Below are positions 33,523-48,500 of a stretch of 64,000 bases of DNA, piece after piece (position 1 is the first letter of the stretch; each line of letters begins with the position of its first letter). Position numbers and translations under genes: made by a program. Where the stretch lies: NCBI GenBank assembly GCA_903813345.2, contig CAIIXF020000002.1:1590001-1654000 (forward strand), in the 5' to 3' direction. The notes beneath the pieces are model-generated. The model was given only the letters and a program-made list of their open reading frames with translations, made no database searches and was not told the DNA's origin. Source of the stretch: Owenia fusiformis (taxonomy: Eukaryota > Annelida > Polychaeta > Sabellida > Oweniidae).

Positions 33523-36500
33523 CTGGAATGAATAAAACAAACATGTGTGAATATTTTTGCTTGATTAATAGCAAATTAAAATTTACAAATTCAATGAAAC
33601 TTTATGATCGACATAATTCATAACAATGTAGTCATATATAAGCATCATCATTCATTTTTAAAAGAGTGGTAGTAATTTGAACTGTAACACTAAAGTCTGT
33701 ATATCAATTTTACACAATCTCAGTCAAGGACTAAACAAGGCATTAACATGCAAAATATCACAACCTGCTATTTGTTACAACAGCAGAATGCTGTTACAGA
33801 TGCCGAACACTGGTACTTATGCCAAACAATGTTATAGACAACGAACACCAAACACCGGCCATAGACTAGTTGGAGACTGAACAATATGTCATGATTTCTA
33901 TATGTAAAACAGTAATGATAAATTATCAAATAAAATACACAGTGTACTATTTATTTGCTTCAAGACCATTTGTGAAAGAACAGAATTAAATTGATGACTG
34001 ATACCCAGATTGATTTTCTTGATTTAAATTATTCAATTAACTAATTAATTATACAATATTATATTAAAGTGCCTTCATACTGTATCCAATGTGTTACGAT
34101 TTATTTGAATAGTATTTATGTTAATATCTTATCAGTAATTCCCTAGAACGTTTTGTGTAGAGCTTAGATTTGCTCTGCCTCAGAAATTTCAATGTTGGGA
34201 GAGCATTGTATACACATATATATTACGCTTATACAGTGTGTCCCAAAAAAAAGGAAACCAGCAATAGATTGCTTATATCTCAAATATAAATAATAATAGG
34301 AAAATTTCACAGCTACCATCTAATAGGTTATGATGTCCCTTTTCTTATGATACCAAAGGTGTTTATTTTTCTTCACGGATGACTGAGTTCTAAGAGATAT
34401 AAGTGACCATGTCAGAAATTGGTTTGTGCCACTTTTTCTGTCATGAATGGCTGAACAATGAGGGATTAAAATGGCTATGCCAGGATGGTTATTTGGGGGT
34501 ATTTCTTCAAGGATAAAGTCTACACAACATCACCAAGAGACGTTGATGATCTAAGGGCCAGGATTGTCACAGCAGTGGAGGATCTAAGGGGACAGAGAGA
34601 CATCATCAGGGATGCAGTATGTGCGATGAGATCAAGGGCAGACATTTGCATTGAAAGGAATGGGGGTCATGTTGAAGGACACTGGGGTTAAAACAACTTT
34701 GAATGGACATTGGGATTTAAAAGGGGAATCAAATATGATATGTGTAATTTTAATTGGAATTAATGAGTAAAAGAGTGATATCCTGATGTTTGTTGTTACT
34801 TATCACTTTGTTATGATGGTGAAATTGACTTGGCTGAAAGTGGTACAAACTCATTTCTGACATGGTCACTTAAATCCCTTATAACTCAGTCATCCGTGAA
34901 GGAAAATAGACAACTTTGGTATCAATCTATCAGATGGTAGCTGTGAAATTTTCCTATCATTATTCATATTTGAGGAATAAGCAATCTATTGCTGGTTTCC
35001 TTTTTTTTGGGACACCCTGTATACTAATATATGTGCAATTAAATGTTAATATATTAATAAAACGTATACATGTATGTCCTTATTCCTAACCTAACATAAG
35101 AGAGAGCGTATTCCTCTACTCACGAAATATCGCCAATTTCTTTTAGCCCTGCCTAACAAAATAAACTGCGAGTCTACCATAAAATAAATCAAAAACTGAG
35201 AATCTAATCAATTTTTGGGAAGAGGAGTGTTGTTATAGCAATTTTATAAACATTGTGCATGTGTAATTAGGTAACCATGGTTATAACACGTAACATAACA
35301 AGTCACATATTAGAGTATAGGATTAATGAATAGTAGGTCATGCCTGGGTCACATTTGCTCCAATTCACTGCCCAACGCCCAATCAGTTATGAACAAAATA
35401 GTCCATCGGCCGGGCGCCGGGTAATGAGTCTGAGCAAAGGTGACTCAGGCATTGAATAAGTAATTGGTTGCGCCATCTTTTATTACAGTGACCTCCCCAA
35501 CATTAGTGCATCACCCTGTTCTTAATCTGAAAATAACATGCCACTCTGTCGAAAAGTTTGTTTGCACCCTTCCAAACTCTTGAGATATTGAGAAATTTTG
35601 ACCAAAAATAGATAAAATTAAGACATCAAGACCAAGCTGAAAGAATTCTGGGGGATCACTGAAATTGATAATACCATACACTAAATTAGTACCTTGTTTA
35701 ACATTATTTAGTTCTGCAGTGAATTGTGGGTTTCCAGTACCTCCTGTGGCAGAACCTTCAGTGATAGTGATTGGTTCTTCAATCACTTCCTCTTTAACTA
35801 ATTCAGCCTCACTAACTACAAGTTAGTAGTACATAATCGTTAACTAATTGTAAAAACATATACAGTTTAAAAAGAGTGTTCAAAAACTTCAAAAAGGGGC
35901 CAATTTGTTTGAATATTTTTTAACTGAGAATTTTCTCAAGTAAAGTAGAACAGGGCATTTAACTGCATAAGGTCACCACCTGCCATTTCTTACAGACAAC
36001 AGACACCAACTGTCATCTCTTCTGGTGGTATTGCTTGATTTTATACCAAAGAATTGATATTCATAACTTTTTGAACACCCCTTACAGTACAGACATATAG
36101 TGTTAGTAGTCTAAGTCAAGACATTCTGTTTCACTAAGCAACATAGCAAATAGTACAACTTGGCATTATGTGAATACAAATCAGCAATATGTGAATACAA
36201 ATAAGCAATATGTGAATACAAATAAGCAATATGTGAATACAAATCAGTAAAATGTGAAAACAAAACTACAAAATGTGAATACAAAACTACAAAATGTGAA
36301 TACAAATCAGCAAAATATGATTACAAATCAGCAAAATGTGATTACAAATCAGTACAATTAGTATTTGCAACAAATAAAAGATATAAAAACTGCTCAAAAT
36401 CAACTAAATTAGAAAAGTAAGATGGATTATTAGTCAGCTTCTCAAAATATTCTTAAGTCCAGCCTACCTACAGTTGGGAACAAAAATAAATGACAGGTCG

Positions 36501-39500
36501 ATTTTCTATCACCATTTCTTAATCATGGTCGTCTGAAAGCCCATAATTTCCAATATTGTCTAGATACATATCCCTTAAAATTTGTATATTTTACATTTTG
36601 TATAATCTCATCCACTGATGTATGGCCTCTTGAAAATTCTCTTAATTTTAACATGGGAAATCCTCACTTCAGCAAATCCACCTGTCATTTATTTATGTTC
36701 CAAACTGTAATACATAAAATCAACAATGAAATACCCCATGATGCTCTCCAATTATCACATGATACTTCTTAACCAATCAGATTAATTTATTCAGCATCAA
36801 TTATCTCACCTGGTTCCTTGATGGCTTGTGGGTCTCCAGCTAGCTCTAGGCCAGGCTCCATGGTTGTGAGAATAATCTGCGCAGGGTTTGGGTTCTCTGA
36901 ATCTTCCTCCGCCATTTTGTTTTCTATCTTAATCTGGAAAAGATGGCACTGATGTAAACATGCACATGATCTACATACTCTAATGAATGAAAAGATGACA
37001 CGGGGGAGCAAATGCATAACTGATAATCTCTTCAAATGAGCATTCCAGCAAAACTATTCTACTAAATATTTTATATTTCAAGGGACATAATGTATTATAA
37101 ATGAGACAAAAGGGACAAGGGACATAATGTATTATAAATGACACAACAATGCTACATTCTACTCTATTTCAAAGATCTCATTTGGTTGTAGAAACATCAT
37201 TTTTGAATGTCAAATCTCACTGTTCTGCATGCATCTTTAACTATATTTGAGAGTGAATGTTTAGCAATAAAGAGGATAGTCTTACTTGATCTACGTTCAG
37301 TGCAACAGGAATGTCATCAACAGTGATTTCATTTTCAACCTGAAAATGAAAAATTAGAAAACTTTTGAAAAAATGCATTAACTAATTTATCAATTGATTT
37401 TAGTATTAATCATGCAATTTTATTGACTCTGCCAACTCAACTTCATACAAACTGTTTTCCTTTGATATAGTTCTCATCTATGAAAGATAAACGTAATGAC
37501 AAATTTTAAAGGTTATTACCTTTCCATTAACTTGAGGTTGCTCTGAGGGCTCCTTAGCAGCAACATCATCTTTGGTTGATCCTTCATCATTCTCTGGCTG
37601 TCTTGATACAGCTGTCGAGGGGTCCTCGGCACTCATTTCATTTTCCTCTTCATCTTCTTCCTCATCACTTCCAATGCTGGAAATTTTTTTAATTTTTCTG
37701 AATTTTTATTTTTATTTGACACGGCCTCTACAAAGAGAGGATTGGTTCTATGTGTTTATTTTGTAAGTTTATTTAATTTTTTCCACAAACTTCAGATTTT
37801 TAATTTTGGTGTTTTTAGTATTGTTTCACTTCTACACAAGGCATTAACACCACCTGCCATTTGTTACAAACTCTGACTGCCGAACGCTGTTACAGACACC
37901 AAACACCAACTGACAAATAACAGACACCAAACACCAACTGACAAACAACAGACACCAAACACCAACTGACAAACAACAGCCACAAATGTGTTCCATAATT
38001 CTGAAATTTAATATTTTTTATTACTGATAACCTAAAATACATTGATTAAAGTATGCTTACCTAGTGAAGGGCTTTGTCTCACTGACTGCTAGTTCAATTC
38101 TTCTGTTCTGTCCCTGACTATAGTGGCTGTCATTGATGTCCACCTTGTTGGCCATTTCATCATCTCTGGCCTGCAATAAAATATAGATCGATGTATTGAG
38201 TTCACAATTCAAATAATACATGGTGTCAGCACTTGACTTGATCCTTGAAAACTAAAAGAAAAATCTCAAACCCATTCCTTGAAAATTCATGTTTATAATT
38301 CATCATTCTAGATATATTTTCCAATAATTCATTTCCTTATCTCAGATCTCAGATTCTCATCATCAACAGCTTGTCCAATTCAGGTATACAAGATATATAT
38401 ACATCAATGCTCCCACCAGCATTAAAGCAAGTGGACGCAGCACCCACCTGAGATTTTAAAAACAGGCTTGCACCCACCTGAGATTTCATTCGTGCCCATT
38501 TGAAAATGAGAAAAATCATGTAAAATGGACATATTTTGATCAATTTTGGACTGAACTGTAAGAATGAGAACTTTGTACCCGCTTGAGAAAAATCCTGGGG
38601 AGAAAACTGCACATATAATTTTGCATACAAACCTTGCCAAGCTCTTCTTCTTCAGTAAGAGAAGCTTTTATAGTTGGTTCTCTCGTCTCATCATCTTCAC
38701 TCTCAGACTCTTCACTTTCACTACTTTGAGTTGTCTCCTCTTCACCTTGAGTTGTCTCCTCTTCACCTTGAGTAGTTTCTTCATCGCCTTGAGTAGTGTC
38801 TCCTTGAGTATCACCAGTGGCAGCAGTCTCAGTTGATGTCTGGGATTCCTTTGAATAATTTGAAATATTTTGTAAATTATGAAGTACAACAGAAAGAGCA
38901 AACATGATGTTGATGGTAGAGTTATGTAGAAGTAATAATGAAAATCTTTATGAGAGTGTAATTTCACTTCAAAAGCCAAAGTGTGTAAAGTAACATGCGT
39001 AACCAAATGCGGCAATTAGATTTAAAAATGTATGAAAAATAGTTGTAATATGGACCCTGGAAACAATTTAGAGGGGGATAGTAATCTCGGTTGGTCATGA
39101 TCACTCTACTATACCTTGCATTTGGTGTAACCCATTTGGTAATGATTGTGTATTTGTTTTGATTTGTTTGTTCCTTATCAATGGTTTATCGGTTGAATGT
39201 TAGATGTTACTAAGGCACTTTCAAAAATATACTAAACAATACAATAAGACAAACAAAGTATCTTATGCATTTCTAGGTGTCCGGTATAGTAGAGTGATGG
39301 TAAAGAACACTTTCAGCAATATTTCTCTTTCAATGAATCAAAGGAGGTGATGTCCCAGCAACCATGTATTTGTCACATGACCAAGATTAACCAATCACAT
39401 TTCAGGATAATGTTCTTTAAAAGCACTTACCTTGCTCCAATCTCTCAGCTTCTTCTTCACCTGTTTTCCAGGTTCATCTAAGTCTTGCATGAGCCGGAAG

Positions 39501-42500
39501 AAAGCCAGTTCATTAAAGAGAATCTCTGACATTTCTACGAGCAGATCTTCACCACATTCTCGCATCCTAAAAAAACAAGACGCACAGGGATAAATATTAC
39601 ACTTTTTATTGAAAATTTCAAAAAGCAAGTGAATACAGCATGCCCAAGTCCTAATCAGATCTTAGCACTTTTTTTATTTATTTTTTAATAATAAATACTC
39701 TTTATTTCTTAAAATCATAAATAAATTAAAATTATTAATCAAGGCGTAATCGCCCAGAAAGGGCATTTTTACTGCCGCTTTAAGTGAATTTAAATTACAA
39801 TATAATTACATCTTAGCAATCTACTCTTGCATCAATTAATACGAGGGGATGATCAATAAGTAATGGACGCTTTATTACTTATTGATCACCCCTCGTATAG
39901 GTCACTAAGCAGAAAGCACATGGCCATTTGAAACAATATTGTACAAGGTACAACTATTACACACTAGATAGGATAAATGGAAAAGAGACATGTTTGAGGA
40001 AATTACTCCTTATACAAACAATAATACTCACTTTCTTCCTTCAAACTTGGCAAGTGAATCTTGCAATATCGAGCCAAGCTGCTTATGGAAGAATCTTACA
40101 AATTCTTGTTCGTCATTCTTCTGTTTCGTCAACTGTAGAACCATACGTTTGATATAGCTGAGAAGTTGAGATGAACACACATTGTCCATCTGTTCTTTGA
40201 GAATTGGAATCACCTCAGTCATAATGGCCTTGATCTGATGGTCCAACTGTTGGGTGTCAATGCGTGGATACTGGAATATGAGAAGTAAGAATTTGGGTTG
40301 TAATAACTCCAGGAATTATATTACACAGCCAATATAATTCGGCGCAGTTTCGGCATCAAAAAAATTTGGCGCTGTTCCCGCACCGTTCCGGCACCGAAAC
40401 CTTTTGACACAAAAATTTGTTACCGGACTAGTCAGTCCATTTGGTGCCGAAACGGCACCGAAATTTGGTACCAAAACGGCGTCAAAAATCAGATTGCATT
40501 TTGGGGGTGCATTTGGGGGTAGCAGACAATAGAAAATTTAAATTGATTTTTAATGAGAAGTTTTATGACCACTATTAATCCATAAATGTTGGGCTGCCCC
40601 CCCCCCAAGAAATTTTTGGATATATTTTTTCGTAGTTTATCTTTTGATCTGAAATTATCTGGCAGATCTGCCCCCTAACCCTTGGTGTAATTCTCGTTAG
40701 CCTTACCATTTAAGGGTTAATCCCAACCCCCAACACCCCCAAGGAAGCACAATATAGCAGTTTCAAAAATGAAACAATAAAAAATACTCACAGCCATATC
40801 AGATACAGAGCTCTCACTTCCCTGGTCCTGTGCTGAACTACTTGCTACAGAAATGGACTCTTTCTTCTCCCTAGCGTTGGCTGGACTTGCTGACTGGTCC
40901 TTCTGCCTCTCATACTCCCTCATCCTCGACAAAGCCTAGAATTTAACAAAACCTAATTTTAACATGAATTCTCCTTGTCTGAAATCTTGATTTCACACCC
41001 TTAAACACACACATATTTTCTTGATACAGCTTCTCAAAAAACTACCTCGAACTTAAAAAAATGAGTTGATTACTTGTAAATTTACTTGTGGCATAATGTA
41101 GTCACTAAATGAAATTTCACGATATCCCTATTCTAAAAAAAAAGGTTTACCTTGTCTAGGTGTATGACAGTGTCTCCCAGATCCTGACTGAAGCCACCAG
41201 ACTCCCAATATCCTGTGGAGGGGGGAGTAGACAGGGAGCTTGTAGTTTCTACATTCTCTGCATAATCAAACTTGTCACTCCTCACTGAACCCTGTTGTGA
41301 GGCTGACTGCTCACTCTTGGAGACATTCCCAGCATTCAAAGTGTACAGCATACGAGCCTGAAAATAACAAGACACGCATTGATATATATTGCACTTTGAA
41401 ACCCTGTTGTGAGGCTGACTGCTCACTCTTGGAGACATTCCCAGCATTCAAAGTGTACAGCATACGATCCTGAAAATAACAAAACATGCATTGATATATA
41501 TTGCACTTTAAAACCCTATTGTGAGGCTGACTGCTCACTCTTGGAGACATTCCCAGCATTCAAAGTGTACAGCATACGAGCCTGAAAATAACAAGACACG
41601 CATTGATATATATTGCGCTTTGAAACCCTGTTGTGAGGCTAACTGCTCACTCTTGGAGACATTTCCAGCATTCAAAGTGTACAGCATACGAGCCTGAAAA
41701 TAACAAAACATGCATTGATATATATTGCACTTTAAAACCCTGTTGTGAGGCTAACTGCTCACTCTTGGAGACATTTCCAGCATTCAAAGTGTACAGCATA
41801 CGAGACTGAAAATAACAAGACATGCATTGATATATATTGCACTTTGAAACCCTGTTGTGAGGCTAACTGCTCACTCTTGGAGACATCCCTAGCGTTCAAA
41901 GTGTACAGCATACGAGCCTGAAAATGACACGCATTGATAAAATATTGCACTTTGAAATTCAAAATGGCCACCACTTAATTAACCAGCATGCCCAAGACCT
42001 AATCAGATGTTGGCACAAGTCTGGTCTTGTATCTTCAAGCTTCTCCGAGAGTATCTTTGTTCCTAAGATTTTGTTCTAGTTTAGCATGTTTCAATTTTAG
42101 AACTTTGTATTTTTTTAGTGCACCATTTTCATACTTTCATTATTCTTGGAATAACATTTTAGGATTCACATTAAACTATAAGTGGAGTTCAGTGTTTTGA
42201 ATCAATAGGAGGTGCCACACCTCAGAGATATTTCACTTCAAGATTACAATTTCATTTGGCCATAAGAGTCAATCTGTACCATACCCTGACTTCCTCTTCA
42301 TCTGTGGTGACGAGACTTTCACTTGGGGTCATATCTCCATTTGTCTCACGTCTGTTGCTAGTTACTAGCCACCTTGGGGGAGGCTACAAATACATACATA
42401 AGGGTTATGTACTGGGAGGTTTTGGATATGGGGTTTATCCAGAGGGAGATATACATATCTTGGGGGAGGCTACAAATAAATACATTGTAATACATACATT

Positions 42501-45500
42501 ATAATACATATACATTACAATGTTGATACAATACATGGATTAGGTGTAACATTACACAATTGCAACAGCTGTAAATTGTAACAAAATTGTAACAATTGTT
42601 ACAGACACAAACTACTGGTCCCACTTGTCATGAAATATATTTGTAATAACAATGTGTCACAACATCTAGGTGTTGATCCTGTAACTATTTTGAAAATTCA
42701 AGAATTGATACTGGAGTCATTTAAATGGAATCGAACCCAGTAAACGGGGATATACTGCTTATTTAGTTTGGTGTGTCTATATTTAGTTTGGTGTGTCTAT
42801 CAGATAGATACAAAGCTAGTATTATCAATGGCAATCGGTTAAATTTGATTTTTATTTAATACTACGAGGGTTGTCCCAGAAGTAATGCACTATATGCTCT
42901 AACTTTATCAATAATTGATATTTTCCCATGAAATTTTCAGTAAATGTTCCTGAGAGACATTTTGATTATTCTAAAAAATTTCATGTTGACTGGTAAAACT
43001 ATATTGATGTTATAATAAGATCAAGTTGGTGAGTTTGGGTAGGGCGGGGCAGGTTATACAGTCACGTCAAAAGGAATGAAAAATTGAAAATATGAAATAA
43101 TTAATCAGCATATACCATTTAGTGTAGCTATAAAATGTATGCTCAAAAATACATTTTAAGATACTCAATTATCATGTGCACATCCTAGATTTGATGGATG
43201 TATATTGCACAGTGTCCCATTTCACATTTTCTCAAAATATTGCTCTTTGCATGTTATGCACTTTTGATGCCTGTCAGATCAAACACTCTCGGCAATTTCT
43301 TCCACTGTGACTTGTGGAGTTTTTGCCTCCCATGTTTGGAGTTGTCATACAGGGTCAAATCGTCTCTTTTAAATCTCTTCTGCCACCCCATACTTATAGT
43401 TCTATCTGGTATATACTCCTTATATACTTTCTTCATGGTAGCATTGTTATGCTTGGCTGTGAGTCCAAGTGAAGTATGAAATTAGGCCACAAAATGCAAG
43501 GCCTTCTGTTATCAGGTGAGAATTGCTGCCATTTTTGCAATTTCTTGACTGTGACTGTACTTGAATTCGTGACTATTGAAATGTGGTATTATGCCATCAC
43601 AGTGCTAAATGTCATTATTCGTACTTGGTTAACATCATACTGAATAAATTTAACAATTTCCCAAACATTTTGACCATTTAAAGGAAAGAAATATTAATAA
43701 AATAACAATTTAGATCCTTTTATAATTAGAAAAATTGGTACCTGCCCCGCCCACCCCTACCCCCATGTTGTTATAGCAACCATATTAAGACTAAATATTA
43801 ATGTTGGATGCTGAAACTTCAGGATATAATAGATAAAACTTCAATTGTTGTATACACACAATTTCAGCTGAATTGAAGAATATTAAAGAAAGTTAGACCA
43901 TATAGTGCATTACTTCTGGGACAACCCTCGTAATATGTAAAACCAAAACCACTGCAAAACCATTTTAAATAATATCGAAATGTTTCAATGTCCCTTTTGA
44001 GACCACCACAACAAAATAAGAAGAAAAAATTCAAAATCAAGATGTGAGTAAAAAGTTCATTCAAATAATAGAAAGAGACATTAGACACATTCATTAGTTT
44101 TACTACATACCACCGTAAAATCAGTCAGGTGGAACACCTTTGTAAGTGGAAAACTTCACAAGTGGAATAGACCATGACCAATAGTGGCATCATGTTGTGC
44201 ACACAAGTGCAAGACAATCTTGTGGTGCCACAGGCATTCCACACACACACAGGCTTTATTGTTAGTACCTCAATTGAAATACTCAATTCTGATTGGTTGA
44301 TGAGTGGTCAACAATATGTATTGTTAGTACCTCAGTGTAAATACTCGCATCTGATTGGTCAATTAGCAGTCAACATTTTTGCCTGTACCCCACCTGTGCA
44401 TCATGGGATATCATATTATTGACCGCGTATGTTACTGTACTACACTTGTGAACTATGGGAAATATGACGTCATAATATTTACAGAAAAAAACATGGGAGA
44501 CGGACATTTTGTAAACGTTGATGAAAGTGATATTTTGACTTTGCTAGGCGACAAGTATTGCAAAAATACAAATAGAAACGTAAAATTAACATCAATTGAC
44601 TAGTGAGTACGCAGTGATGTGCCGAAAACAGAGAGTTTTAGAGCTACCGCTGTCTTCAGATTTTCTTACAAAATTATTGCTGGCGTGGTTCGGAGAAAAG
44701 ATTGTGAAATGAAGCCATGATTGATGACCGTCGTCTATATGTGTATTATTAGTTTCTTCTGACTAACAAAACAATTGTAGACCTCTCCATTCGGTCAACC
44801 GTCAAAATCATATACCTCGACTGTACACCTTGAAACTACTGTTGACCTCGACCTTCGGTCTCTGTCTACAGCAGTTTCTCTGTTTACAGTCTCGGTATAC
44901 AATTTTGCCGGTTGACCTCTGAAGAGGTCAACAATTGTATACTGTTGACCGCCACTAGGTACTGTAGACTGCTACTTTTGAAAAAAATGTTTTTTAATAA
45001 AAATAAGTTATATCCTTCCAATTATCATATTCTTTGGACTAACAAAACAATTGTTAACCTCTCTATTCAACCAACTGGCAAAAGTGTACACCTCAACAGT
45101 AAACCTTAACTGAGTACTGATGACCTCAACCTCCAGTCTCGGTCAACAGTACTCTCAAGGTTTACAGTATCAGTACACAATTTTGCCAGTTGACCTAAAG
45201 AGAGGTCTACAATTGTTTACTGTAATCTGATCTGATGTCAGTTTTTATCACAAACAAAGAGAACCTATTCCCAGTGTTCACACATTTGTTAATGGTTAAA
45301 GCCACCAAGATTTTCACAGTCAGATCTTACTGTTTCAGGAGCGAATAGAGATCCATATGTTGCATTTAGGCTAGAGCTCCATGTTGTATTTAAGGTGGAA
45401 TTGAATGTTGTATTCCAGGGGTCAGTGTCATTTCCAATCTCACTCCCTACCACCTATTAGACACAAAGTTACAGAGGTAATCTTCAACTTCAAGAATTAC

Positions 45501-48500
45501 TTTGAAATATTATATTCGCTTGAGCTAAGTATTTCCTATTTCACTCCCTTCCTATGTGGCACAAAGTTACAGAGGCAATCTTCAAATTCAAGAATTACTA
45601 TGGAATAATATATACACTTGAGCTTTTAGTATTTCCAATTTTACTCCTTACCACCTATTAGACACAAAGTTACTGAGGTAATCTTCAACTTCAAGAATTA
45701 CTTTGAAATATTAAATACGCTTGAGCGAAGTATTTCCTATTCCACTCCCTTCCTATGTGGCACAAAGTTACAGAGGTAATCTTCAAATTCAAGAATTACT
45801 TTGAAATATTATATACGCTTGAGCTAAGTATTTCCAATTTCACTCCCTTCCTATGTGGCACAAAGTTACAGAGGTAATCTTCAAATTCAAGAATTACTTT
45901 GAAATATTATATACGCTTGAGCTTTAAGTATTTCCAATGTCACTCCCTACCACCTATTAGACACAAAGTTACAGAGGTAATCTTCAAACTCAAGAATTAC
46001 TTTGAAATATTATATACGCTTGAGCTAAGTATTTCCAATTTCACTCCCTTCCTATGTGGCACAAAGTTACAGAGGTAATCTTCAAATTCAAGAATTACTT
46101 TGAAATATTAAATACGCTTGAGCGAAGTATTTCCTATTCCACTCCCTTCCTATGTGGCACAAAGTTACAGAGGTAATCTTCAAATTCAAGAATTACTTTG
46201 AAATATTATATACGCTTGAGCTTTAAGTATTTCCAATGTCACTCCCTACCACCTATTAGACACAAAGTTACAGAGGTAATCTTCAAACTCAAGAATTACT
46301 TTGAAATATTTTATACGCTTGAGCTTTAAGTATTTCCAATTTTACTCCCTACCAATTATTGGGCACAAAGTTACAGAGGCAATCTTCAACTTCAAGAATA
46401 ACCTTGAAATATCGTATACACTTTAGTTTTAAGTATTTCCAATTTTACTCTACCAATTACTGGGCACAAAGTTACAGAGGTAATCTTCAAATTCAAGAAT
46501 TACACGTTTGAGTATTAAATATCAGACAAGCATGTCCTATGTCACTCCCTACCACACAGTATGCACAAAGTTGCATCTTCAAGGATTGCTTGAATTCCTT
46601 TGAAATGTGATATAGTTTATGAATATGTATTCCTAAATCATTTTTACGATTGTGTTATCCTTCTAAGTTGTGTCTCACCTGGTCATCCTAAATGTGTCAT
46701 TTTAACCTCTTTATTAATACAATCCGACTTCAATCAAATGAAAGATGCTTTGATGAACAGGCAATTGATCTGCATAGATTTAAATATTTCAGTTGGAGAC
46801 AAAAAATATTAATAAGTTTTGATGTTATGCATCAAGAACGATGTCCTCAGTGAAAAAATTAGAGTGTAAATTTTGTTTTTCATTATGATCAACTATAATT
46901 GTTATCATCATTGGACAGAGATGCATAACATCATGCATTATATATGATACAACGCACTTAATACACCACATTTCCATTTAAACTACAGAATACTTACAGC
47001 TTGTACAGACCCAGCAACACTTTCTTCCGTTAAAAACCGAGTCACCAAATCTTGGACTGCATACAGTGCCCTCTGGCGTAGATAATCAGAGTTGAGAAGT
47101 TGAAGTTCACGGAAAAGTTCAATCAAGAAATGTGGGCGTGATTCGTTTTGTGAAATTAGAGTCGCAACCTCGGAATAAATAGTCTCCCTCAGAGCTTCAA
47201 ATAATGAGAAGTCACTCTGAGCTGACTCTGATTCCCTGCAAATAGAAAGAATCAACTCATCAGGTTTTATAAACCTTCTATACTTTACTTACAATTTTCA
47301 TATTATACAATGTCATGTCACTGTCATCCAAAATCGATTGACTTACACATATCCAGAGTATGGTGAACCTTTATATATTTATACTGTTTATAATATATTT
47401 GCTGAGTCCAATTATACTAGGTAGCATTAATTGCACTTTTTGTGATATATTTAATATATTATGTATTCATATCTCAAACGTTGATAGATTGTGAAATATC
47501 TTAATATATTCCAATTCTCTACCTTATGCTGAACAGTGTGTTTGTGTACATATTACCATAACTGAGAACCAGCATGTCATATCCTTAGTATAAAATTAGC
47601 AATTGATTCAAATATTTTTCAGACAATAGGGGTATTACACAACTGCAATACAATTACTGAATTATTCACCATTTCCCATGTTAATCAAATATTACCTTAT
47701 GTCCAATAATTTAAAGTTATCCAAATACTACATGTGACTTTGAAATCTGATGTATTTTTCAGGTTGATCAAGTATCTAATAACGCAGATGCGAGTAGGTA
47801 GTTACCAGTTTCACCACCAGGTGGCTCGTTCGGGTCAGATAGCATGGCGAGTATAGGAGAAAGTTCCCTTTAACTTAAATTACATCTGTTTTAGTGGTTC
47901 AATTTTCATATAACCCTTATGTATCTAAAAGTTATGCAAATTAAAATATGTCCAGTAAACGAAAATGTTATCTGTCCAATACAAGAAAAAATATTTCACT
48001 TTTTGTGATTTTGTAACATGGGCTCTATGGGGAATCAACCCGAACAAGAAGTCACATTTTCAAAAAAAAACAAAATTTCAAAGTTGATAAACAACTTTCG
48101 AAACCATATTTTTAGATGTACTTTTACATGTAGATTTCAAATATGACATCACTTTGACTGAATTTTGAATATTTAATGACGTAAATCAAGATTATTTCTA
48201 CTCGCATCTAGTCTATTTTTCAATCATATCTTTGTTTCATTATTGCATATCAAATTGTATAAATCAACATATGTGTTAAAATCTTACAGTTCACTAGTTG
48301 ACTTGACTCCAGTATTCTGTCCTGTTGGAAAGCCTCCCTTGGCTCTGGCAGCCATTTTCTTTGCTGCTGCCATGGCGGCAAGATCATCAGCCATGCTTGA
48401 GAGAGCGCTTGACTGACTGACCATACTGGCCATGCTGGCATTGTCCATGAAAGCAGTTCCACTGATCCCCGCACTCAGACCTGGCCTATACATATCATCA

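Noticed and set aside
36111-36305. 64-codon heptapeptide-repeat ORF
   Set aside because: Product of a 21-bp minisatellite in an intron.
38668-39015. 115- and 90-codon ORFs overlapping PCM1 exon 27
   Set aside because: Shadow frames of an acidic low-complexity exon; the phase-consistent frame is the PCM1 one.
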